Under the pieces are notes generated by a model. That model worked only from the letters and a program-made list of their open reading frames with translations. It was not told the origin of the DNA and searched no databases. A program made the position numbers and the translations under genes. Below, piece after piece: positions 46,729-54,788 of a stretch of DNA of 64,000 nucleotides; the stretch's first letter is position 1; every line of letters begins with the position of its first letter. The stretch is from Helicobacter pylori oki112. Its GTDB lineage: Bacteria; Campylobacterota; Campylobacteria; Campylobacterales; Helicobacteraceae. The DNA lies in NCBI RefSeq assembly GCF_000600085.1, contig NZ_CP006821.1, forward strand, positions 372,001 through 436,000, given 5' to 3'.

Positions 46729-48168
46729 ATGAAAAATAGCACGCCTTTAAAGAATAAAGTTTTTTGCGGGTTATATGTTTTAAGTTTAAGCGCTTCTTTG
46801 CAAGCGTTTGATTATAAAATTGAAGTTTTAGCGGAGTCCTTTTCTAAAGTTGGCTTTAATAAAAAAAAGATTGATATTTCTAGGGGGATTTATCCTACAG
46901 AGACTTTTGTAACCGCTGTAGGGCAGGGCAATATCTATGCGGATTTTTTATCCAAAGGCCTTAAAGATCAAGGGCATGTTTTAGAGGGAAAAGTCGGTGG
47001 CACGCTAGGAGGGGTCGCTTATGATAGCACGAAATTCAATCAAGGCGGATCGGTTATTTATAACTACATCGGTTATTGGGATGGCTATTTAGGGGGTAAA
47101 AGAGCCTTGCTGGATGGCACGAGTATCCATGAGTGCGCGCTTGGATCTGATGGCAAGGTGATTGATTCTATAGCGTGCGGGAACGCTAGGGCCAATAAAA
47201 TCCGCCGTAATTACTTGATGAATAACGCTTTTTTAGAATACCGCTATAAGGATATTTTTACGGCTAAAGGAGGGCGTTATCAATCCAATGCTCCTTACAT
47301 GAGCGGTTACACGCAAGGCTTTGAAATCAGCGCTAAAGTTAAGGATAAAAATGAGGGAAGCCACAAATTATGGTGGTTTAGCTCATGGGGTAGGGCGTTC
47401 GCTTATGGGGAGTGGATTTATGATTTTTACTCTCCAAGAACCGTGATTAAAAACGGGCGCACTTTGAATTATGGTATCCATTTAGTGAACTACACCTATG
47501 AAAGAAAAGGGGTTAGCGTCAGCCCTTTTTTCCAATTTTCGCCTGGGACTTATTATAGCCCTGGGGTGGTTGTAGGCTATGATAGTAATCCTAATTTTGA
47601 TGGCGTGGGCTTTAGATCCGAAACAAAAGCTTATATTTTGCTCCCTGTCCATGCCCCCTTAAGAAGAGATACTTATCGTTACGCTGTGAAAGCTGGCACT
47701 GCTGGGCAAAGCTTGCTCATTAGGCAACGATTTGATTACAATGAATTTAATTTCGGGGGAGCGTTTTATAAAGTGTGGAAAAACGCAAACGCTTACATCG
47801 GCACGACAGGAAACCCTTTAGGCATTGATTTTTGGACCAATAGCGTTTATGATATAGGGCAAGCCTTAAGCCATGTGGTAACCGCTGATGCCGTCTCTGG
47901 CTGGGTTTTTGGTGGGGGCGTGCATAAAAAGTGGCTGTGGGGGACTTTATGGCGTTGGACTAGCGGTGCTTTAGCCAATGAAGCGAGCGCGGCTGTTAAT
48001 GTGGGCTATAAGATCAGTAAGAGTTTGACAGCGAGCGTGAAATTAGAATATTTGGGCGTGATGACGCATGCAGGCTTTATGGTAGGGAGTTACAGGCCCA
48101 CGCCCGGCTCTAAAGCGCTTTATTCAGACAGGAGTCATTTGATGACAACTCTTAGCGCTAAATTCTAA
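46729..48168 (+). CDS. hofB: Outer membrane protein HofB
   Basis: A 479-residue beta-barrel protein of the H. pylori Hof family (HP1083). The start is ATG at 46729 with AAGG seven bases upstream; a longer in-frame extension would cover this ribosome site. A signal peptide ends at 'SLQAFDYK'. The mature chain is rich in aromatic/glycine strands and ends in 'SHLMTTLSAKF' with the terminal Phe of outer membrane barrels. An early domain contains a disulfide-like Cys pair ('ECALGSDGK...IACGNARA'). Hof proteins resemble OprD-type porins, but the substrate is unknown. It stands between pyrB and msbA. Confidence 0.9.
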   Translation: MKNSTPLKNKVFCGLYVLSLSASLQAFDYKIEVLAESFSKVGFNKKKIDISRGIYPTETFVTAVGQGNIYADFLSKGLKDQGHVLEGKVGGTLGGVAYDSTKFNQGGSVIYNYIGYWDGYLGGKRALLDGTSIHECALGSDGKVIDSIACGNARANKIRRNYLMNNAFLEYRYKDIFTAKGGRYQSNAPYMSGYTQGFEISAKVKDKNEGSHKLWWFSSWGRAFAYGEWIYDFYSPRTVIKNGRTLNYGIHLVNYTYERKGVSVSPFFQFSPGTYYSPGVVVGYDSNPNFDGVGFRSETKAYILLPVHAPLRRDTYRYAVKAGTAGQSLLIRQRFDYNEFNFGGAFYKVWKNANAYIGTTGNPLGIDFWTNSVYDIGQALSHVVTADAVSGWVFGGGVHKKWLWGTLWRWTSGALANEASAAVNVGYKISKSLTASVKLEYLGVMTHAGFMVGSYRPTPGSKALYSDRSHLMTTLSAKF

Positions 48169-48173
48169 TTAAT

Positions 48174-48197
48174 CGCTTTAAGCTGTTTATTAAAGCG
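48174..48197 (+). terminator. Possible terminator after hofB
   Basis: CGCTTTAA pairs with TTAAAGCG as a perfect eight-base stem with an eight-base loop, six bases after the hofB stop codon. The following sequence is TTAAAAAT, without a strong T tract, so efficiency is uncertain. Confidence 0.5.
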
Positions 48198-48221
48198 TTA
48201 AAAATCCCTTAATAAAAACAC

Positions 48222-48227
48222 TATAAT
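48222..48227 (+). promoter_or_regulatory. Probable -10 box (TATAAT) for msbA
   Basis: A perfect TATAAT 33 bases before the TTG start of msbA and downstream of the hofB hairpin. Confidence 0.55.
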
Positions 48228-48259
48228 ACGAGTTTAATCAAATCCATAAGGTTAAACAT

Positions 48260-49915
48260 TTGAAACTCTTTTTCAGGCGTTATTCTAAATACCTTAAAGA
48301 GCATTATAAAAGTTTTATAGTGGTTTTATTTTCTTCTTTAGTGGTGGCTTTAAGCACGGCTTGGGGGACTTATTTAGTCAAGCCCACTTTAGATGAAATT
48401 TTTATCAATAAAGACACTCACATGCTCAAAATCCTGCCTTTTTTAGTGATTTTGGCGTATTTGGGTAAGAGTGGGGGCATGTATTTAGGCACTTATTTCA
48501 CTAACTTTATTGGGCTTGATATTGTCAAAAAAATACGCAACACCATGTTAGAAAGCCTTCTAAAAATGGAAATGGATTTTTTTAACAGGACTAAAAAGGG
48601 CGAATTGATCGCAAGGATCACCAATGACATAGGTTTGATTAGAGCGAGTTTGTCCAATTACCTTTCAGAGAGCCTAAGAGAGGGGCTAACGATTGTGGGG
48701 TTAGTGGGGGTGGTGATCTATCAAAGCCCTAAATTAGCATTAGTGGGGCTAGTGATCATGCCGCTAGCTGCTATTCCTATCAGCAAAATCATTCGTAAGG
48801 TTAAAAAACTCGCTAAATCCCACCAAGAGAGTAACGCCAAAATCACCGCTCGTTTGAGCGAAGTCTTTAACAATGTGGAAGCGATTAAAATCTCTAATGG
48901 CGAAAAATTAGAGCATAAGGCTTTTGTGAAAGAAAATGAAGCGTTTTTTAAAATCGGTATCAAAAACATCGCCGTGGCTGAAATTTCTTCGCCTTTAATG
49001 GAGTTTTTAGGCTCTATCGCTATAGCGCTAGTGATTTATTTAGGGGGGAATGAAGTGATTAGGGGCCATATTAGCGTGGGGGCGTTTTTTTCTTTCATCA
49101 CGGCCCTTTTTATGCTCTATACGCCGATCAAACGCTTAACCAGGATTGTTTCTAATTTTCAAGAAGCCTTAGTCGCTAGCGACAGGATCCATGAGATTTT
49201 AGAAAGAGAGCCGGCTATTGTTGATGGGGAATTGACGCTAGATGACGCTATACACACCATAGAATTTAAAAAGGTATGGCTCGCTTATGCACTAGACAAT
49301 CAAGAGCGTTATGTTTTAAGCGATATTAGTTTGAAATTCCAACAAAATGAAATCATCGCTCTAAAAGGCGAAAGCGGGAGCGGTAAAAGCTCATTAGTGA
49401 ATCTGATTTTACGCCTTTATGAGCCAAGCAGGGGCGAAATTTTCATCAATGATCAAAAAATAGAGAGCATCACTCAAAAATCCTTGAGGGAAAAGATTAG
49501 CGTTGTCACTCAAAGGGTGTTTATTTTTAACGGGAGCGTGGCTGAAAATGTGGCGTATGGTTTAGAGATTGATGAGGTGAAAATCAAAGAATGCCTAAAA
49601 AAAGCTCAAGCCTTAGATTTTGTGGAAAAAATGCCTCATGGGATAGAGAGCGTTTTAGATGAATTTGGCGCTAATCTTAGCGGCGGCCAACGCCAAAGAA
49701 TCGCCATTGCAAGAGCTTTGTATAAAGACGCTCAAGTTTTAATCTTTGATGAAGCCACTTCCGCTTTAGACAATCACACAGAAGAGAGCGTTAAACAAAG
49801 CATTTTAGAATTGAAACAAAACCGCTTGATCATTCTCATCTCGCACAACCCAAGCACGCTTAAATTAGCCACTAAGCATGTGAAATTAGAGCATGGGCGT
49901 TTGATAGAATGCTAA
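48260..49915 (+). CDS. msbA: Lipid A/phospholipid ABC exporter MsbA
   Basis: A 551-residue half-transporter with an N-terminal six-helix membrane domain (residues 1-310) and a C-terminal ATPase. Walker A is 'LKGESGSGKSSLVNLIL', the signature is 'NLSGGQRQRIAIARAL', and Walker B is 'QVLIFDEATSALD' with the H-loop 'LISHNPSTLK'. It works as a homodimer that flips lipid A-core (or related lipids) across the inner membrane. Close relatives export other substrates, so MsbA is inferred from similarity and conserved annotation (HP1082). The start is TTG, and the stop overlaps the next lipoprotein gene by seven bases. Confidence 0.88.
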   Translation: MKLFFRRYSKYLKEHYKSFIVVLFSSLVVALSTAWGTYLVKPTLDEIFINKDTHMLKILPFLVILAYLGKSGGMYLGTYFTNFIGLDIVKKIRNTMLESLLKMEMDFFNRTKKGELIARITNDIGLIRASLSNYLSESLREGLTIVGLVGVVIYQSPKLALVGLVIMPLAAIPISKIIRKVKKLAKSHQESNAKITARLSEVFNNVEAIKISNGEKLEHKAFVKENEAFFKIGIKNIAVAEISSPLMEFLGSIAIALVIYLGGNEVIRGHISVGAFFSFITALFMLYTPIKRLTRIVSNFQEALVASDRIHEILEREPAIVDGELTLDDAIHTIEFKKVWLAYALDNQERYVLSDISLKFQQNEIIALKGESGSGKSSLVNLILRLYEPSRGEIFINDQKIESITQKSLREKISVVTQRVFIFNGSVAENVAYGLEIDEVKIKECLKKAQALDFVEKMPHGIESVLDEFGANLSGGQRQRIAIARALYKDAQVLIFDEATSALDNHTEESVKQSILELKQNRLIILISHNPSTLKLATKHVKLEHGRLIEC

Positions 49916-50532
49916 GGGTTTTAAGCGTTGGTGTTATTTTTATTTTACTAGGGTGTCAGTTTTTCAACAACACGACTCTGCATTTAAAATATAAAAATTA
50001 CCCCAAAAACAGCCCTTTAAAAACCGCTTTTACTTTAACCCCCCCTAAAATCTTTTTTAACGCTCATTTTGTGCCGCACTTTTACCAAAAAGAATTTAAA
50101 AAAGCACTCACCCAGCAAATCGCTTATTTTTTAAAAGATAAAAGCGCTTTCACTTTCAATGTTTCAGGCAATGTTTTTTTTTCTTTTGAAGAGAGTCCTA
50201 AAGATTTAAAAGCCATTAAAGAAAGGCTTAAAAAGACGATTGAGCCTAACGCTGATCCAAAATCCGTCATGCGTTTTTTAAACCTTCAAGCGAGCTTGAT
50301 TTTAGAATGCACTCCGCAAACCACTTGCCCGTTTGACACCCTTTTAATCCCCACCGCTTTCAGCGTGCCTGTTTATTACGCTAATCGTTTGGGCGATAAC
50401 CCCTCTCTTTTTTCCCAAGAGGACAAATCCTATCATAACGCTTTAATCAAGGCCCTTAATAAGGCTTACTATTCTCTTATGGAGGGTTTAGAAAAGCGTT
50501 TGAACGCTATAGAAAATGCAGAGTGGCTTTAA
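49909..50532 (+). CDS. Putative lipoprotein of unknown function
   Basis: A 207-residue protein with a lipoprotein signal peptide, 'VGVIFILLGCQFF' (Cys at 16). The rest is mixed alpha/beta with a short Cys-containing loop ('LECTPQTTCPFDTL') and a helical C terminus. I do not recognise the family; it resembles the many H. pylori-specific outer-membrane-attached lipoproteins (HP1081). It overlaps the msbA stop by seven bases and precedes the Mrr-like gene by three, so the three form an operon. A role linked to lipid export is possible but speculative. Confidence 0.75.
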   Translation: MLRVLSVGVIFILLGCQFFNNTTLHLKYKNYPKNSPLKTAFTLTPPKIFFNAHFVPHFYQKEFKKALTQQIAYFLKDKSAFTFNVSGNVFFSFEESPKDLKAIKERLKKTIEPNADPKSVMRFLNLQASLILECTPQTTCPFDTLLIPTAFSVPVYYANRLGDNPSLFSQEDKSYHNALIKALNKAYYSLMEGLEKRLNAIENAEWL

Positions 50533-50535
50533 GGC

Positions 50536-51105
50536 ATGAAAAAGATTGTATTTTTTATTTTTGTCATTTTGTTTTCGGTAGGGATTTATTTAATTTGGCA
50601 TGTTGTATTGGAAAAAGCCTTAGAATTGAAATTAGCTACTTCAGCTAATGATTTGCTTTTAAAATTGTTCGCGCTTCTTGGCGTTTTTTCCATATTAGTG
50701 CTTTTTCAAGGCGTTATTTCTTCGTATAAGAAGCGCCAACTCAAACGCATTTTGCAAAAAATAGACGCCATGAACGGCTTTGAATTTGAAGAATATTCCA
50801 AAATCTTTTTCACTTCAAAGGGTTTTGAAGTTACAATCACTCAAAAAAGCGGCGATTATGGAGCGGATTTGATTGTAGAAAAAGACGGCGTCAAATGGGC
50901 GGTTCAAGCCAAACGCTACTCGCACAAAGTTTCACCCAAAGCCATTCAAGAGGTGGTCTCTTCTAAAGCTTACTACGCTTGCGAAAAAGCTTGCGTGATC
51001 ACCAACAGCTACTTCACGCAGGCCGCTCAAAAATTGGCTCAAGCTAACGAAGTGCTTTTGATTGATAGAGACGAATGGATCAAATTTTTGGGTGGGAAAA
51101 ACTAA
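50536..51105 (+). CDS. Membrane-anchored Mrr-type nuclease domain protein
   Basis: A 189-residue protein with two N-terminal membrane helices (about 4-22, 'IVFFIFVILFSVGIYLIW', and 43-62, 'LLKLFALLGVFSILVLF') and a cytoplasmic Mrr_cat-like nuclease domain. The core motif is complete: 'NGFEFEEYSKIFFTSKGF' leads into 'GDYGADLIVEKDGVKWAV' and 'QAKRYSHKVSPKAIQEVV' (Asp ... Gln-x-Lys), then 'ACVITNSYFTQAAQKLA'. Similar membrane-bound Mrr proteins are widespread and mostly uncharacterised; Mrr proper cuts methylated DNA. The gene follows the lipoprotein by three bases. It may act on DNA at the membrane (uptake or defence), but no data here show that. Confidence 0.82.
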   Translation: MKKIVFFIFVILFSVGIYLIWHVVLEKALELKLATSANDLLLKLFALLGVFSILVLFQGVISSYKKRQLKRILQKIDAMNGFEFEEYSKIFFTSKGFEVTITQKSGDYGADLIVEKDGVKWAVQAKRYSHKVSPKAIQEVVSSKAYYACEKACVITNSYFTQAAQKLAQANEVLLIDRDEWIKFLGGKN

Positions 51106-51189
51106 TCCAAATAGGACAATTTATATAATGCTTTTATTTTTATGATTTCTTATTTATTTCCTATTAAATTTTTTCGTAATTGTATGCGT

Positions 51190-51195
51190 TATAAT
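51190..51195 (+). promoter_or_regulatory. Probable -10 box (TATAAT) for the ATPase-TOPRIM pair
   Basis: A perfect TATAAT lies 43 bases before the ATG at 51238, in an AT-rich 130-base gap. It suggests that the pair has its own promoter and is not just read through from msbA. Confidence 0.55.
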
Positions 51196-51237
51196 ATGAA
51201 AATTTAGCATCAATTTTTGTTTGGATAAAGGGGTTCA

Positions 51238-52383
51238 ATGATTCAGTCTGTTCGCATTAAAAATTTTAAGACTTTTAAGGACACTCAAATTGATGGTTTT
51301 ACCAAACTCAACATTATTACTGGTGGGAACAATGTGGGTAAATCCAATTTGTTAGAAGCGTTGTATTGTTTAGTGGGAAAATTCATGCACCCATGCGCTA
51401 ATCTAACAGAAATTTATGACAATATACGCAAAGAGCCTTTAACAACAGAATCAAAAAACTTAATGTTTTATGGTTTAGACACTGAGAAAGAAATACAGAT
51501 TGTTACAACTTTAGACAACAATCAGACCTTAGACTTGCAAATAAAATTCATAGCCAGTGAAAACCAAAAGGTAATAGAGTCGCAAATAATACCCACAGCA
51601 GAACAAACTCAAATGTCCTCTCAGCTCAATTTCACTCTTAAAAAAAATAATGAAGAAATCTATAACGATCACTTAAATATTGCTAAAGTTCCCAATTTCC
51701 CACCAATTCCTAATCAGTCAAGCTACAACAGGCAATTTAAGAATTTTGAACCCAGTCAATTGCAAAAACTTTCACCCTTTGAAAGCGCTGTCATAATACC
51801 TAGCGATGCTGCTTACAGGCAAGCTCATATGATTCAAGCGGTGAGTAAAATTTGCAGTAACAACCAATTAGAAGAAGAATTAAATAAACATCTTAATCAA
51901 TTTGATAACAATATCCAATCTATTAGCTTTAATACTAACAACCAACTCAAATTAAAAGTGAAAAATATCAAAGAAAAAGTCCCACTATCTGTATTTGGTG
52001 ATGGTTTGATTAAATATTTGCATATTGTAAGCGCTTTTATGGCTGATAACGCAAAAACGATTTATATTGATGAAGTGGAGAATGGCTTGCACTTTTCTCG
52101 CATGAAATTATTATTAAGGTGTGTTATTGATTTTATCAACGACAACAAAGATGGTAATTTGCAAGTGTTTATGACTACCCACAACCAAGAATTTATAGAA
52201 ATCTTAGATCAAGTTATCAGAGAAAAGGATTTTGCGCATCAAACTAAGTTGTTTTGCTTAGAACAATACGATGATTTAATCGTTGCAGAGCCTTATTATG
52301 GAGAAAATTTATCTCTTTATTTCAAGAATGGTGCCAATCTTTTTGGAGGTAAAGAAAGGTTTAAGGAAAATAATTATGAGTAA
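51238..52383 (+). CDS. AAA/ABC-type ATPase, partner of a TOPRIM protein
   Basis: A 381-residue SMC/ABC-like ATPase of the AAA_15/AAA_21 kind. It begins 'MIQSVRIKNFKTFKDTQI', followed by Walker A 'ITGGNNVGKSNLLEALY' (about residues 28-44). A long insert with coiled-coil character follows, then 'PLSVFGDGLIKYLHIVSAF', Walker B 'TIYIDEVENGLHFSRM' and the H-loop-like 'VFMTTHNQEFIEIL'. This organisation is that of OLD-family ATPases and of AriA in the PARIS phage-defence system. Its stop overlaps the start of the next gene by eight bases, a strong sign of a two-component system. Base composition is lower in GC than in msbA or nixA around it. Function is unproven; in 26695 the pair appears to be HP1079/HP1078. 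Confidence 0.85.
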   Translation: MIQSVRIKNFKTFKDTQIDGFTKLNIITGGNNVGKSNLLEALYCLVGKFMHPCANLTEIYDNIRKEPLTTESKNLMFYGLDTEKEIQIVTTLDNNQTLDLQIKFIASENQKVIESQIIPTAEQTQMSSQLNFTLKKNNEEIYNDHLNIAKVPNFPPIPNQSSYNRQFKNFEPSQLQKLSPFESAVIIPSDAAYRQAHMIQAVSKICSNNQLEEELNKHLNQFDNNIQSISFNTNNQLKLKVKNIKEKVPLSVFGDGLIKYLHIVSAFMADNAKTIYIDEVENGLHFSRMKLLLRCVIDFINDNKDGNLQVFMTTHNQEFIEILDQVIREKDFAHQTKLFCLEQYDDLIVAEPYYGENLSLYFKNGANLFGGKERFKENNYE

Positions 52384-53053
52384 AAAGACACTCATTTATA
52401 CAGAAGGAAAAAGCGATAAAAATTTTCTAAGTTGGTGTCTTGATGTTTGGAAAAATGAAGATCATTTTGATCAAGCTCATTTTGATATAATCCATGTAGA
52501 AGGTAAAAATAACTTATTCTCAGATGGATTGTGTAAGGATATTAAGCGTATTTTAAATAATGAAGACCACAGGTATAAACAAGTGTGCATTATTTTTGAT
52601 GCAGACATAAAAGAAGAGAACCAAGAAAGCGATGCAGGTTTTGATAACAAGCTTAAGCATATTCGTAAAGAATTCAAAGAAAAAGGGACTGATTTTCCAA
52701 AAGAACAAATTTTTTTATTCCCCAACAATCAAGATGATGGCGATTTAGAAACCCTATTATTAGAAATTGCTAAACACGATGAATTTCTTAAATGCTTTGA
52801 AGGATACTTAGAATGCATTAAAAGCAAAGAACATTATAAACCGATTAAAAACATAAGAAAAAATATGCTGTATGCCTATTTAGAAGCGCTTGGATTAGAG
52901 AATTTGACCAAGACCAATATAGATGTTTTTGATAGTAAAGGTAAAATAAAGGAAAAACACAAAGAAGAATATGAAAAACTAAAAGAAATGATTGATTTTA
53001 ACTCAAATTCTCTCATTCCCCTTAAAGATTTTCTAGGGCAATTCGCAAAATAA
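52376..53053 (+). CDS. TOPRIM-domain protein (DUF3226/DUF4435-like)
   Basis: A 225-residue protein starting with ATG at 52376 (AAGGAA seven bases upstream, eight-base overlap with the ATPase). The fold is TOPRIM-like: the N-terminal 'LIYTEGKSDKNFLSWCL' gives the catalytic Glu strand, 'QVCIIFDADIKEENQE' the DxD element, and 'FPNNQDDGDLETLLLEIAK' a further acidic patch. A helical C-terminal region with many Lys/Glu follows. This matches DUF3226 and is comparable to the DUF4435 protein AriB of PARIS or the nuclease part of OLD proteins. TOPRIM effectors cut DNA or RNA. Together with the ATPase it is a candidate defence module; the assignment is by architecture only. Confidence 0.8.
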   Translation: MSKKTLIYTEGKSDKNFLSWCLDVWKNEDHFDQAHFDIIHVEGKNNLFSDGLCKDIKRILNNEDHRYKQVCIIFDADIKEENQESDAGFDNKLKHIRKEFKEKGTDFPKEQIFLFPNNQDDGDLETLLLEIAKHDEFLKCFEGYLECIKSKEHYKPIKNIRKNMLYAYLEALGLENLTKTNIDVFDSKGKIKEKHKEEYEKLKEMIDFNSNSLIPLKDFLGQFAK

Positions 53054-53093
53054 TCAAAAAACAAATTTTAAGATTTTCTAATTTAACAAAATA

Positions 53094-53118
53094 TATTAAA
53101 ATTATCAAAAAAATATTA
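53094..53118 (+). promoter_or_regulatory. NikR operator upstream of nixA
   Basis: TATTA, exactly 15 bases, then TATTA (53094-53098 and 53114-53118). This fits the published H. pylori NikR consensus TRWYA-N15-TRWYA. It lies 20 bases before the GTG start of nixA, a gene known to be repressed by nickel-loaded NikR, so it probably overlaps the promoter or transcription start. Confidence 0.75.
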
Positions 53119-53138
53119 TTTTTACAAAAAGGCGTGCT

Positions 53139-54134
53139 GTGAAATTGTGGTTTCCTTATTTTTTAGCGATTGTGTTCTTGCATGCATTAGGCTTAGCGTT
53201 GCTCTTTATGGCCAATAACGCTTCGTTTTATGCAGCAGCGTCTATGGCTTACATGCTAGGGGCAAAGCATGCCTTTGATGCAGATCACATCGCTTGCATA
53301 GACAACACCATTAGAAAGCTCACCCAACAAGGCAAAAATGCCTATGGTGTGGGGTTTTACTTTTCTATGGGGCATTCAAGCGTGGTGATTTTAATGACCA
53401 TCATCAGCGCGTTTGCGATCGCTTGGGCTAAAGAGCACACGCCGATGCTAGAAGAAATAGGGGGGGTAGTGGGGACTTTAGTTTCTGGGCTTTTTTTGCT
53501 CATTATAGGGCTATTGAATGCGATCATTCTAGTGGATTTACTAAAAATATTCAAAAAATCGCACTCTAATGAAAGCCTGAGCCAGCAACAAAATGAAGAG
53601 ATCGAGCGGCTCTTAACGAGTAGGGGCTTACTCAACCGCTTTTTTAAACCCTTGTTTAATTTCATCTCCAAGTCGTGGCATATTTATCCTATCGGGTTTC
53701 TTTTTGGGCTAGGCTTTGATACCGCTAGTGAAATCGCACTTTTAGCTCTCTCTAGCAGCGCGATTAAAGTGAGTGTGGTGGGCATGCTCTCTTTACCCAT
53801 TCTTTTTGCCGCTGGCATGAGTTTGTTTGACACTTTAGATGGGGCGTTCATGCTCAAGGCGTATGATTGGGCGTTCAAAACCCCTTTAAGAAAAATCTAT
53901 TACAATATCTCTATCACGGCCTTAAGCGTGTTTATCGCGCTCTTTATCGGCTTGATTGAGCTTTTTCAAGTCGTTAGCGAGAAACTCCACTTAAAATTTG
54001 AAAACCGCCTTTTAAACGCCTTACAAAGCCTGGAATTTACAGACTTGGGCTATTACTTGGTGGGCTTATTTGTAATAGCGTTTTCAGGCTCATTCTTTTT
54101 ATGGAAAATCAAATTTTCTAAATTAGAGGGCTAG
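53139..54134 (+). CDS. nixA: High-affinity nickel permease NixA
   Basis: A 331-residue inner-membrane carrier of the NiCoT family with eight hydrophobic helices. The family signature is present in helix 2 as 'LGAKHAFDADHIACIDNTIR' (HAFDADHI), with 'YFSMGHSSVVILM' in helix 3 and 'FLFGLGFDTASEIALLALS' further on. It supplies nickel for urease and hydrogenase, both needed for colonisation. The GTG start stands just after the NikR operator. It is convergent with the flagellar cochaperone gene, with only three bases between the two stop codons. Confidence 0.97.
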   Translation: MKLWFPYFLAIVFLHALGLALLFMANNASFYAAASMAYMLGAKHAFDADHIACIDNTIRKLTQQGKNAYGVGFYFSMGHSSVVILMTIISAFAIAWAKEHTPMLEEIGGVVGTLVSGLFLLIIGLLNAIILVDLLKIFKKSHSNESLSQQQNEEIERLLTSRGLLNRFFKPLFNFISKSWHIYPIGFLFGLGFDTASEIALLALSSSAIKVSVVGMLSLPILFAAGMSLFDTLDGAFMLKAYDWAFKTPLRKIYYNISITALSVFIALFIGLIELFQVVSEKLHLKFENRLLNALQSLEFTDLGYYLVGLFVIAFSGSFFLWKIKFSKLEG

Positions 54135-54147
54135 ATTTTAAGCCCTC
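54126..54147. other. Hairpin across the stop codons of two convergent genes
   Basis: GAGGGCT (54126-54132) pairs with AGCCCTC (54141-54147) around an eight-base loop, covering the stop codons of both nixA and the convergent gene. It could serve as a two-way terminator, but neither side has a long T tract. Confidence 0.5.
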
Positions 54148-54653
54148 AAGTTATCGCTCAACAAATCTTTAAGGCTTTTATTTGAAAAACTTGGCATAAA
54201 GGCTTTAGGGTTTGAAAGGCTTTCGCTCAAATAACCTAATAATTCTTTAATTTCGTTTAATTTTTCTTCCAAATAAGCTTGAAACCCACCAATATTTTCC
54301 AATAAATTCAAAGGATTAGCCACAGTCATGGAAAAAACTTCATCGTTAATAGCAATGTTGAGCTGGGTGTCAAACAAAGGGGAGGCTAAAAACTGGCAAT
54401 TTTCTACAATTTCTCGCAATTCTTGTTTGATGATAGAAGCTTGCAAAGCGTCTTTATCTTCTAAACCCATGCTCTTATTGAAAAGCTTTTTGCAAGCGAT
54501 TTGCAAGACTTGTAACGCTCCAACGCTCTCGTTTATATTTTTCATGTCCCTACTGAATTGGGCGATTTGTTGGGATTTTTCTATCGCATTGGTTTTAAAA
54601 TCGCTTGTTTCAACATCGCCCAAATGCTTTTGAAGAGTTTTTAAAATATCCAT
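54138..54653 (-). CDS. FliS-interacting flagellar cochaperone (HP1076-like)
   Basis: A 171-residue, mainly helical cytoplasmic protein. Sequence and position (next to nixA) match HP1076, which was reported to bind the flagellin chaperone FliS and to act as a cochaperone in flagellar export. The chain has no signal peptide or catalytic motif; it opens 'MDILKTLQKHLGDVETSDF' and contains helical repeats such as 'QAYLEEKLNEIKELLGYL'. Single gene on the minus strand between nixA and csd4. The role rests on recognised identity, not on a motif visible here. Confidence 0.8.
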   Translation of the reverse strand: MDILKTLQKHLGDVETSDFKTNAIEKSQQIAQFSRDMKNINESVGALQVLQIACKKLFNKSMGLEDKDALQASIIKQELREIVENCQFLASPLFDTQLNIAINDEVFSMTVANPLNLLENIGGFQAYLEEKLNEIKELLGYLSESLSNPKAFMPSFSNKSLKDLLSDNLRA

Positions 54654-54746
54654 AAAAAACCTTTTAAATAGAATTGATCATTCACAAGCATTTTTCATTC
54701 CTTTTTTATGGAAACTTCAAAAAACCCCCTTAAAAAGGTTTTTAGG

Positions 54747-54752
54747 TATAAT
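54747..54752 (+). promoter_or_regulatory. Probable -10 box (TATAAT) for csd4
   Basis: A perfect TATAAT 37 bases before the csd4 ATG, in the divergent gap with the cochaperone gene. Confidence 0.55.
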
Positions 54753-54788
54753 TAGCGATCTTTTAGTTTCAAATAGTAGAGAGATGGG

